DNA of 40,781 nt from DASUBN01 sp964584665 (GTDB taxonomy: Bacteria > Pseudomonadota > Gammaproteobacteria > Natronospirales > REEB76): the NCBI GenBank assembly GCA_964584665.1, contig CAZPAO010000018.1:1-40781 (forward strand), written 5' to 3'. The position numbers were made by a program, and so were the translations under genes. How positions within the stretch are numbered: position 1 is the stretch's first letter; each line of letters opens with the position of its first letter. The notes beneath the pieces were generated by a model. It was not told the DNA's origin, did no database searches, and was given only the letters and a program-made list of their open reading frames with translations. Below, one piece after another: positions 25,305-32,471 of this stretch.

Positions 25305-25332
25305 ATTAAGGGCGCCTTTCGGCGCCCTTAAT
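25305..25332. terminator. Bidirectional terminator between hemE and the M48 protease gene
   Basis: A perfect 12-bp stem (25305-25316 with 25321-25332) with loop TTTC. On the minus strand it is followed by a T-rich tail (CTTTATCTTT), so it serves chiefly the protease gene; in the plus direction the tail is poor. Confidence 0.85.
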
Positions 25333-25350
25333 GATTCCAGACATGGGTTC

Positions 25351-26745
25351 CTATTTAGCCGGGGCCGCATCAGCCTTGGGTTCCGGCGGCATGGCGATGG
25401 TCGGATGCGCCGCATCGTAGGCCTGGATATCAGCATCATTCAGATGCTCCGCCTTCCACACCATGGCCCGGTGGATGCGGTGGTAACCGCTCGGATGGTC
25501 ATAGAAGAGGATCTCTTCCCAGGTGCCCGGCTCCATCTTGCGGTACTCCGAGAGGTGGATGGCCGCCTGGGCGAAGCCGTCCGGCTGGCGCGCCGCGTTC
25601 ATGCCGAAGGCATCCGCCTCCGCTTCCTGCGTGCGCGTGAGGGTGTTGTTTACCGGCGTCAGCACGAACATGAAGACCGAGAACAGCACGCCGAGGAGCG
25701 GCAGTCCCGCCACGTCACTCACGTCGCGGATGCCCCAGGCGGCGCCCCAGCGCAGCCGCACCTTGTCGAAGGCCCACTGCACGAATGCGAAGCCGATGAC
25801 GATCAGGATGCTGAACTCGAAGATGCCGTGGAACACGTGGTTCAGCACGTAGTGGCCCATCTCGTGGCCCAGCACCGCCTTCACCTCCTCCGGCGAGGCG
25901 CGGTTCAACAGGTTGTCGTTGAGGCTGATCTGGGTGGTGCCGGCGATGCCGCTGACGTGGGCGCTCATGCGCTTGGTCTGCTTGGAGGCATCGAACTCAT
26001 AGACATCCTTGGCCGGGATGCCATTGGCCCGGGCCAGCGAGAGGATGTCCTCCTTGAGGGGGCTCTCCTGCAGCGGATAGAACTTGTTGAAGGCCGGCTC
26101 AAGGTAGGTGGGACCGATGAGCACGCTGAACACGATGAACACCATGCCCACCAGCGCGCCCCAGATCCACCAGGTGCGGGTGAACTTGCGGATCACCGCG
26201 TAGATGATGGGGATGATGATGACGCCGAAGATCAGCCCGATGATGAAGCCGGTGAACTCGTCGCCCAGGAAGCCGCCCAGGGTCTGGTTGGACATGCCGT
26301 ACTGGTGCTCCCGGAACCAACCCTCGTAGATGGCCCAGGGCAGGGTGAAGAGCGAACTCAGCACCACGTACTGCGCGGCATAGATGGCGGTCTGCAGCCA
26401 GCGCATCTTGGTGATGCGCTCCGCCAGGTCGCGCATCTTGGCCGAGAGCTTCGTGCCCAGGAACAGCCAGGCGACCACGAGGCCCGCCACGAAGTCCCAC
26501 AGCACGAGCCAGTAGCCGCCCTCGAAGTAGGCGTCGGACTTGGCCCGGGCCTCGGGGGACATGGTGGCGAGCCACTCCTTGGTGGCTTCATCCGCATCGA
26601 AGTGCTTCGCCGCCGGCTCGGCAGCCGCCGCAGTCACCTGAGGCGCGCTGGCCCCGGTCTTGCTGGCATCGCCGGTGGCGGCAGAAGCCGTGGCGAGATA
26701 GAGCAGCGCCGTCGCCGCGAGGATCGACAAGATGAAGCGTTTCAT
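25351..26745 (-). CDS. M48 family integral-membrane zinc metalloprotease (Ste24/CAAX-protease-like)
   Basis: 464 residues. An N-terminal signal-like segment (MKRFILSILAATALLYLATA) and an Ala-rich spacer precede about five membrane helices (around residues 80-100, 125-145, 165-185, 195-215 and 330-350). The zinc motif HEMGH (in VLGHEMGHYVLNHV) and the third ligand region TQEAEADAFGMNAA define M48A/Ste24-type enzymes, which cleave within or next to the membrane. Bacteria with no prenylated CAAX proteins still carry these, probably for membrane-protein quality control. The ATG at 26743-26745 follows AGGGGAC. The frame opens 21 codons further upstream, but that extension precedes the signal peptide. 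Confidence 0.88.
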   Translation of the reverse strand: MKRFILSILAATALLYLATASAATGDASKTGASAPQVTAAAAEPAAKHFDADEATKEWLATMSPEARAKSDAYFEGGYWLVLWDFVAGLVVAWLFLGTKLSAKMRDLAERITKMRWLQTAIYAAQYVVLSSLFTLPWAIYEGWFREHQYGMSNQTLGGFLGDEFTGFIIGLIFGVIIIPIIYAVIRKFTRTWWIWGALVGMVFIVFSVLIGPTYLEPAFNKFYPLQESPLKEDILSLARANGIPAKDVYEFDASKQTKRMSAHVSGIAGTTQISLNDNLLNRASPEEVKAVLGHEMGHYVLNHVFHGIFEFSILIVIGFAFVQWAFDKVRLRWGAAWGIRDVSDVAGLPLLGVLFSVFMFVLTPVNNTLTRTQEAEADAFGMNAARQPDGFAQAAIHLSEYRKMEPGTWEEILFYDHPSGYHRIHRAMVWKAEHLNDADIQAYDAAHPTIAMPPEPKADAAPAK

Positions 26746-26778
26746 GGTCCGTCCCCTGAGTTTGTGTCCGTTCGAGTA

Positions 26779-26808
26779 TATAAAAAACGCCCCGGGCCGG
26801 TATGACAA
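26779..26808 (-). promoter_or_regulatory. Candidate promoter of the M48 protease gene
   Basis: On the minus strand TTGTCA (26808-26803) and TTTATA (26784-26779) are separated by 18 bp, giving a leader of about 25-30 nt before the ATG. Confidence 0.4.
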
Positions 26809-26903
26809 AGAAGCGCCGGGACTGACAAATACTGTCAGACTCGGATGCTATCCCTTCGTTCCTCAGCTTCATTAGAATGGGCCTGGAAAGGGGTCATCTG
26901 CCG

Positions 26904-27617
26904 ATGCAGTCCAAATCACGCCTGTTGCTCCTGAGCAGCTCCCGCACGCCCGGCGGGGCTTTCCTCGAGCATGCCCGCGATCACATCCGCGCCTTCCTGG
27001 GCGACGGCGTGAGGGAGGTGCTGTTCATCCCCTATGCGGCCGTGGGCAAGAGCTACGAAGAGATGACCGGCATCGTCACGCCGGTGCTCGAAGCCATGGG
27101 CTACCGCGTCACGGGCCTGCACGCGGCGGCGAACCCGGTGGCCGCGGTGCGCGAAGCGGAGGCGGTGGCGGTGTCCGGCGGCAACACCTTCCGCCTGCTG
27201 CAGCTCATCCAGTCCCAGGGCCTCTTGCAGCCCCTGCGCGAGCGCGTCCGCGCCGGCATGCCTTACATCGGCTGGAGCGCCGGCAGCAACCTCGCCTGCC
27301 CCACCATCCGCACCACCAATGACATGCCCATCGTCTGGCCGGATTCCTATGAAGCGCTGGGCCTGGTGCCCTTCCAGATCAACCCGCACTACACCGAGCT
27401 GCTGCCGCCGGAACACCAGGGTGAGACCCGCGACGACCGGCTGCGCGAGTTCATGCGCCTGAACCCGGGCGTGCCGGTGCTGGGCCTGCGCGAAGGCAGC
27501 GCCCTGAAGCTGGATGCCGGCCGCCTCGAACTCCTGGGCGAGCACAGCGCCAAGCTGTTCCTGGACGGCAAGAGCCGGGAACTGGCCCGCGACGAATCGC
27601 TGCAGTTCCTGATATAG
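26904..27617 (+). CDS. pepE: Dipeptidase E (alpha-aspartyl dipeptidase, S51)
   Basis: 237 residues. PepE cleaves Asp-X dipeptides in the cytoplasm. The nucleophile Ser is in YIGWSAGSNLACPTI (about residue 125), with VSGGNTFRLLQLIQ before it and LGLVPFQINPHY after. The opening LLLLSSSRTPGGAFLEHA matches the family. The ATG at 26904 is preferred over one at 26877 because the family protein begins right before LLLLS and AAAGGGG precedes it. Free-standing, with a short gap to the THX gene. Confidence 0.93.
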   Translation: MQSKSRLLLLSSSRTPGGAFLEHARDHIRAFLGDGVREVLFIPYAAVGKSYEEMTGIVTPVLEAMGYRVTGLHAAANPVAAVREAEAVAVSGGNTFRLLQLIQSQGLLQPLRERVRAGMPYIGWSAGSNLACPTIRTTNDMPIVWPDSYEALGLVPFQINPHYTELLPPEHQGETRDDRLREFMRLNPGVPVLGLREGSALKLDAGRLELLGEHSAKLFLDGKSRELARDESLQFLI

Positions 27618-27677
27618 CCGCTATAATGCCGGGTCGGCGGTGAATGCCGCTTCATCCATCCTCATTAGGAGCATTCC

Positions 27678-27803
27678 ATGGGTCAAGGTGATCGCAAGAC
27701 GCGCAAGGGCAAGATCTGGCGCGGCAGCTATGGCAACACCCGTAAGCACAAGGTGGCGAAGAAGAAACCCGCCCCCGGCCTCTCCAAGGCCAAGAAGAAG
27801 TAA
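27678..27803 (+). CDS. 30S ribosomal protein THX
   Basis: A 41-residue, very basic protein starting MGQGDRKTRKGKIWRGSYG, then NTRKHKVAKKK and ending SKAKKK. The GDRKTRKGKIWRGSYG core is the signature of THX, a small-subunit protein first seen in Thermus. TAGGAG sits 6 bp before the ATG. Coding sense is supported by the family match and the ribosome binding site; at this length it is easily missed. It lies between pepE and the FKBP lipoprotein, with 28 bp to the latter. Confidence 0.9.
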   Translation: MGQGDRKTRKGKIWRGSYGNTRKHKVAKKKPAPGLSKAKKK

Positions 27804-27831
27804 GCCGTATCCTTCCGCTGAGGAGCCGCCC

Positions 27832-28308
27832 ATGAAGCTGCACCATCTCACCGTCCTCACTCTCGCCGGCTGTGCGCTTGCTGCATGCAGCACCGCTCCC
27901 GCGTGGCCGACGGCTATACCGGTGCAGCCCAAGAACGCCACGGTGCTGCCCGACGGCCTGGCTTATAAGGTGCTGACACCCGGCACCGGCACGGTCCACC
28001 CGAAGCTCACGGACACGGTGACGGCCAACTACACCGTGTGGAAGGCGGATGGCACTTTCCTGGAGAGCAGCTGCCCTGAGGGCAAGTGCGAGCCCGCCAC
28101 CTTCCCCTTGGACAAGCTCATCCCCGGCTGGCAGGAGATGATCCCCATGATGACCACGGGCGAGAAGGTGCAGCTCTGGCTGACGTCGGACCTCGCCTAC
28201 GGCGACCCGCCGCGCAAGCCGGACCGCCCGGCCGGCCCGTTGGTGTTCCAGATCGAACTGCTGAACATCGGCCAGCCCTTGCCGCCACCGCAGCCGGAGA
28301 GCAAGTGA
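27832..28308 (+). CDS. FKBP-type peptidyl-prolyl isomerase lipoprotein
   Basis: 158 residues with a lipoprotein signal ending LAAC (Cys19). The FKBP fold follows: LPDGLAYKVLTPGTGTVHPK, DTVTANYTVWKADGTFLESS, FPLDKLIPGWQEMIPMM, GEKVQLWLTSDLAYGDPP and LVFQIELLNI. It should catalyse proline isomerisation or chaperone proteins in the periplasm while anchored in a membrane. An unusual Cys pair (SSCPEGKCEP) sits in the loop before the GW strand and could form a disulfide. The stop overlaps the next start (TGATG). Confidence 0.9.
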   Translation: MKLHHLTVLTLAGCALAACSTAPAWPTAIPVQPKNATVLPDGLAYKVLTPGTGTVHPKLTDTVTANYTVWKADGTFLESSCPEGKCEPATFPLDKLIPGWQEMIPMMTTGEKVQLWLTSDLAYGDPPRKPDRPAGPLVFQIELLNIGQPLPPPQPESK

Positions 28309-28712
28309 TGATGAAGCGCGCCGCCCTGCCGGTCCTGCTCGCGACCCTCGCCGGTTGCACCTGGGTCACGCCCTCGCCCGAGGCCATGCAGGCGGACATC
28401 AAGGTGCGCACCGCCGATGCGGCGCTGCATTGCGAGAAGATCGCGGTGAACGTGCTCAAGGTGGCTGACCACATCGGCACGCTGCAGCGCATGCCGGGGG
28501 ACGTGGATCATGACCTGCAGGTGATGGCCATCAACCAGGCGGCCATCGTCGGCGCCGACAGCGTCGCGCCGCTCACGGCGGTGGACCAGGGCAACCAGAC
28601 CTGGGGGCTCTACCGTTGTGCAGATGCCCCGGCCGCCCCGGCGAGCGGGACCACGGCGGCACCGGCGGATTCCACCGGTCTAAAAACGCTTCCTTATACT
28701 CCGCCGAACTAA
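28308..28712 (+). CDS. DUF4156-like lipoprotein of unknown function
   Basis: 134 residues with a lipoprotein signal ending LAGC (Cys17). The mature part (VRTADAALHCEKIAVNVLKV, then MAINQAAIVGADSVAPL and a short YRCAD end) resembles small DUF4156 envelope lipoproteins. They carry a paired Cys near the middle and the end (here in HCEK and YRCA). Coupled to the FKBP lipoprotein gene by TGATG, so the two probably act in the same compartment. Its stop overlaps the stop of the convergent sulfotransferase gene by 4 bp. Family call by eye. Confidence 0.7.
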   Translation: MMKRAALPVLLATLAGCTWVTPSPEAMQADIKVRTADAALHCEKIAVNVLKVADHIGTLQRMPGDVDHDLQVMAINQAAIVGADSVAPLTAVDQGNQTWGLYRCADAPAAPASGTTAAPADSTGLKTLPYTPPN

Positions 28713-30490
28713 GCAGTCCCTGCGAGCGCTGCCATGAGCGGCGCGAGCTCTTTCTCGTAGACCTTCCAACGCCCCACCGAGTTGGCATAGATGGGCCGGC
28801 GCACCTGCGCCAGGCTCGCGGTGCGCACCGCCCGCGGTGATTCGTGGAAGCGCAGGCAGGCGTCGTCCCAGGGCAGCCCTGTGTGCGCGATCACGCGCCG
28901 CACCTGGGGCTCGAAATCCCCCACCAGCTCCTCGTAGCGCAGCTCCAGCATGCGGCCCGGCAACACGGCGCGCCAATGCTGCATGAGCGCGTCGTACATG
29001 CGGTAGAAACGGCCCAACTCCCCCTGCTCGTAGGCGAAGGGATGGCCGGTGGTGAAGAGCTTGGAGTAGCAGGAGAGGCAGGTGTCCATGGCGTCGCGCG
29101 AACAATGGATGATGCGCGCCTCCGGATAGAGCAGGCTCACGAGGCCCACGAACACCATGTTGCCTGGCAGCTTGTTGGTGACGCGCTTCGCACCGGGCGC
29201 GAGGGCGTCGAGGAAACGGCTGTAGCGCTCCGCCGCGCGGCGGAAGCCGGCCGCTTCGAGACCGGCCAGCGCCTCCGGCAGGGCGTAGTCACCCGGATCC
29301 GGCGGCAGTTCCTCCCTCAAGACGTTGCGCAGGGCATGCAGTTCGCCGGCGCCGTGCACCTGCGGGTGGCTCGCCAGGATCTGCTCCACCAGCGTGGTGC
29401 CGGAACGCGGCATGCCGACGATGAACACCGGTCGTGGGTCTTGAGTGTCTAGCTGACGCGCAGCGATGAAGTCCGCGCCGAAGACCTGCGCGAAGTCCTC
29501 GAAGAACCGCTTCTGCCGCGGTTCGTCGTAATTGATGCCGGCGCGCTTCAGGCGGTTGCCCGCCTCGAAGTGGCTGAAGCCGCGCGGATGATCCTTCTGC
29601 CCTTCCCAGACCCGCCCCAGCGTGAACTGCAGCGCCGTGGCCTCGTCGGGCGGCAAGCTTGCGGCGCGCTCGCTGAGCTGCATGAGACCCGGCCAGAGCG
29701 GATCACCCGGCCCCAGGCGCACCACGTCCACCAGGTTGTGATAAGCCCCGGCGTAATCCGGCTTCAGGGCCAGCGCCCGGCGGTAATGGCGCTCCGCGCC
29801 TTGGAGATCGCCCTGCATGCCCATGAGATTGCCTAGGCTGTTCTCCGCCGGAGGATAGTCCGGCGCGAGACCAAGCGCCCGCTCATGGCAGCGTCGCGCT
29901 TCCTCCACCTCGCCCGCTTCCCGCAGGGCCGAGCCCACCGCCAAGAGGCGATCCACGTCCTGTCCCGCGGCGGCGGCGGCACGCCGATAGGCCTCCCGCG
30001 CCTCCGGCGTGCGCGCGAGCTGTTGCAGGGCTTCGGCACGGCCGAACCAGGCGACGAAACTGCCCTGCTCGAGCTTGAGGACCGCGTCGAATCCAGCGAG
30101 TGCCTGCGCATAGTCGCCCTGGGCGGCGTGGAGCATGCCGAGACCGATGTAGCCGCCGAGGTAGCTCGGGTTGAGCGCGAGGGATTCCCGGTAGAGCCGT
30201 TCCGCTCCCGCCCCGTCCCCGAGCTGCTCCAGCACGCCGGCGAGGTTGCCGCGGAACTGGTAGTTGGCGGGCGCGAGCACGAGGGCGGCTTGCAGCAAAG
30301 GCATGGCTTCACGGGTCTGCCCGCGCTGGTGCAAGAGCAGGCCCAGGAAATGGGTGGCGTCCGCGTGGCGCGTATCCGCCGCCAGCACCGCCCGGTACTC
30401 CCGCTCCGCTGCGTCGAAGTCCTGGCGCTGGTGCGCGGCCACGCCGCGCTGCATGTGCGCCGACAGCGCCTCGGGGGATTCAGGCGTCAT
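28709..30490 (-). CDS. TPR-repeat sulfotransferase family protein (first of three)
   Basis: 593 residues. About seven tetratricopeptide repeats fill residues 10-260 (for example AEREYRAVLAADTRHADATH, GAERHYRRALALKPDYAGAY). The C-terminal half is a PAPS-dependent sulfotransferase domain: 5'-phosphosulfate loop FIVGMPRSGTTLVEQIL (about 353-369) and 3'-phosphate site IIHCSRDAMDTCLSCY. VTNKLPGNMVFVG lies between them. There is no signal peptide. Such TPR-sulfotransferases resemble tyrosylprotein sulfotransferases in the core, but their substrates in bacteria are mostly unknown. Its start overlaps the end of the second paralogue by 11 bp, so the two are cotranscribed. Confidence 0.88.
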   Translation of the reverse strand: MTPESPEALSAHMQRGVAAHQRQDFDAAEREYRAVLAADTRHADATHFLGLLLHQRGQTREAMPLLQAALVLAPANYQFRGNLAGVLEQLGDGAGAERLYRESLALNPSYLGGYIGLGMLHAAQGDYAQALAGFDAVLKLEQGSFVAWFGRAEALQQLARTPEAREAYRRAAAAAGQDVDRLLAVGSALREAGEVEEARRCHERALGLAPDYPPAENSLGNLMGMQGDLQGAERHYRRALALKPDYAGAYHNLVDVVRLGPGDPLWPGLMQLSERAASLPPDEATALQFTLGRVWEGQKDHPRGFSHFEAGNRLKRAGINYDEPRQKRFFEDFAQVFGADFIAARQLDTQDPRPVFIVGMPRSGTTLVEQILASHPQVHGAGELHALRNVLREELPPDPGDYALPEALAGLEAAGFRRAAERYSRFLDALAPGAKRVTNKLPGNMVFVGLVSLLYPEARIIHCSRDAMDTCLSCYSKLFTTGHPFAYEQGELGRFYRMYDALMQHWRAVLPGRMLELRYEELVGDFEPQVRRVIAHTGLPWDDACLRFHESPRAVRTASLAQVRRPIYANSVGRWKVYEKELAPLMAALAGTA

Positions 30491-32198
30491 AGCCGAAGGC
30501 TTCTATGTGCGGCTTGAGCTGCCGCATGTGAGGCGCGAGGTACGCCTCATAGCGGCGCCAGCGATCGCGGGCTTCCTGGTAGATGGGCTGGCTCACCTGG
30601 CTGTAACTGAGGTTGGCGATGCGGCCGCGCTCCAGGGCATGGCGCGTGTGCTCCAGCACGGAAGGCGCCCAGGGCACCATCAGGAACTCCAGCAAACGCC
30701 GCAGTTCCCGCTCCGGATCGGTGATGAGGTCCTCGTAGCGCAGCATCCGGTACTGCATGGGCAGCTTGCGCAGGTACAGGTGCCAGAGTTCCATCACGCC
30801 GCAGTAGAGCCTCACCGCGTCCGCCAGGCGGGTGAAATGCACGGTGCCGCTGTTGATCTCGAAGTTGTTCATGAAGCAGGACAGCACCACGTCGCAAGGG
30901 TGGCGCGCCACGAAGATCACCGGTGCGCCGGGGAACACCTGCTGGACGAGGCCGAGGTGTGCGGTGGCGAAGGGTGACTTGTCGATGAGCCCGCGTATGC
31001 CGTCCCAGCCCGCGCTCCGGCAGACCCGCTGATGCACCGCCTTCAGTTCGGCGAGTCGGTCCGGCGTGAGCCTGCCGAGATCCTCCGCGTAGGCGTAGCC
31101 CCAGTCGAGATAGGCATCCAGCATCGCCTGCACGCCCGGCTGCTCCTCCAGCACCGTGAGTTCCGGATGGGCGCCGAGCATGGTGTCCAGGAGCGTGGTG
31201 CCGGAACGGGGGAAGCCCACCAGGAAGGCCGGCATGGGCTTCTGCGCCAGGCCCGTGGGCGGCAACTTCCCGGCGGCGTAGAAACGCGTGAGGGAAGCGA
31301 GCAGTTTCGGATAGACCTCTTCCAGCCCTGCCGCCGGCGCCGCCACGGCCAGCGCCCGCGCATTGGCCGCCGCGAAATGCTGCATGGCGGCGCCGGGTTC
31401 ATCCAGCGCGTCTGCGCACCAGCCGAGTTCGTACTCCACGTCGCGTTCCAAGGTGAGGTCGAAGTCCCGGCGCGGGCGCAGGCCCTGCAATATCTCGCGC
31501 GCCGCGGCAGGCTCCCCCTCGCGCCGCTTGAGGCGCGCGGCGATGAGCTGCAGGCCCGCCTGTTCCGGCCAGCGGGTGAGGCCGCTCTCAAGCATGCGGC
31601 GCGCGTCGCCGAGACGGTTGCTCTGTTCATAGACGGCGGTGAGGCTGCTGTGGGCATCGCTCAGGCGCGGATCGGCGGAGAGCGCCCGCTCCAGTTCCCG
31701 CGCCGCCTCCGGGTGGCGTCCCTGCGCCATGTACACGAGGCCGGAGGCCTCCTGCAGCGCCGCGTCCCCGGGCATCACAGCGTGTGCCGCATCCAGGAGC
31801 GCGCGTGCTTCCCGCAAGCGACCGAGTTGCATGAGCGTCTTGCCGAGCAGCGCCGCCGCCCGGGGCTGGCGGTTATCGAGATGCAGGCTCGCTCGCAGCG
31901 GCGCGGTGGCCTCAGCGAGGCGTCCGGCACGCAACAGGAACTGGGCGTGGGAAAGATGGATGGCGGGGTGCTGCACACCGGTGGCGAGCGCCTGTTCCAC
32001 CAGGGACAGCGCCTCATCGGTCGAACCCTCCTCGGCACAGACCAGGCCCAGCATATGCAGGGCGTGGGGGTGGTGGGGCGACTGCGCCAGCACCGCACGA
32101 CACATATCCGCCGCCTCAGCCAGCCGGCCGCCCGTGAACAGGGCGATGGCCTGCTCGAAGACTGCGTCAGGGCCGCGTGCGGGAGGGGTCTGTTGCAT
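30480..32198 (-). CDS. TPR-repeat sulfotransferase family protein (second of three)
   Basis: 572 residues. TPR units cover about residues 8-260 (DEALSLVEQALATGVQHPAI, AARELERALSADPRLSDAH). The sulfotransferase domain starts with FLVGFPRSGTTLLDTML (about 317-333), followed by VLEEQPG, DKSPFATAHLGLV and the 3'-phosphate site VIFVARHPCDVVLSCFM. It ends SQPIYQEARDRWRRYEAYL, very like the third paralogue at 35514-37133 and less like the first. There is no signal peptide. It is first in the minus-strand pair and divergent from the TonB-dependent receptor across 273 bp. Confidence 0.88.
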   Translation of the reverse strand: MQQTPPARGPDAVFEQAIALFTGGRLAEAADMCRAVLAQSPHHPHALHMLGLVCAEEGSTDEALSLVEQALATGVQHPAIHLSHAQFLLRAGRLAEATAPLRASLHLDNRQPRAAALLGKTLMQLGRLREARALLDAAHAVMPGDAALQEASGLVYMAQGRHPEAARELERALSADPRLSDAHSSLTAVYEQSNRLGDARRMLESGLTRWPEQAGLQLIAARLKRREGEPAAAREILQGLRPRRDFDLTLERDVEYELGWCADALDEPGAAMQHFAAANARALAVAAPAAGLEEVYPKLLASLTRFYAAGKLPPTGLAQKPMPAFLVGFPRSGTTLLDTMLGAHPELTVLEEQPGVQAMLDAYLDWGYAYAEDLGRLTPDRLAELKAVHQRVCRSAGWDGIRGLIDKSPFATAHLGLVQQVFPGAPVIFVARHPCDVVLSCFMNNFEINSGTVHFTRLADAVRLYCGVMELWHLYLRKLPMQYRMLRYEDLITDPERELRRLLEFLMVPWAPSVLEHTRHALERGRIANLSYSQVSQPIYQEARDRWRRYEAYLAPHMRQLKPHIEAFGYDA

Positions 32199-32471
32199 CG
32201 GCCCCTACTCAGGCTACCGACGTCGGAAGCATATATTTCATAGTATTATCCAAATATATCAATTAGTTATGACGATTTCTGATATTTAGGGAGCCTGGGA
32301 ATAAATGCACTTTTGTTATTGTGCAACAGCGTCCATGAAAAGGATTGGTCTAGTATAGGGACCAAGCAGGCCGGATGACCCGTTTCTTGGCAAAGGGTCC
32401 CGAGCTTGCGCCGCTCGATACGCCGGGCATCTTGGGATCCGGCATCCGTAACGCTGCTAGGGAGAATCATA
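32199..32471. promoter_or_regulatory. Divergent control region between the sulfotransferase pair and the TonB receptor gene
   Basis: AT-rich at 32230-32290, unlike the flanking genes. Dyads are TGCAC/GTGCA (32306-32310, 32321-32325), TTGGTC/GACCAA around TAGTATAGG (near 32345-32366) and GACCC/GGGTC (about 32378-32400). No small gene with a ribosome binding site is seen. The palindromes are candidate operators; I cannot name a regulator. Confidence 0.4.

Noticed and set aside
25405..26805. A 466-residue plus-strand frame opposite the M48 protease
   Set aside because: The minus strand carries the HEMGH protease. This frame is rich in His, Glu and Arg with no recognisable fold.
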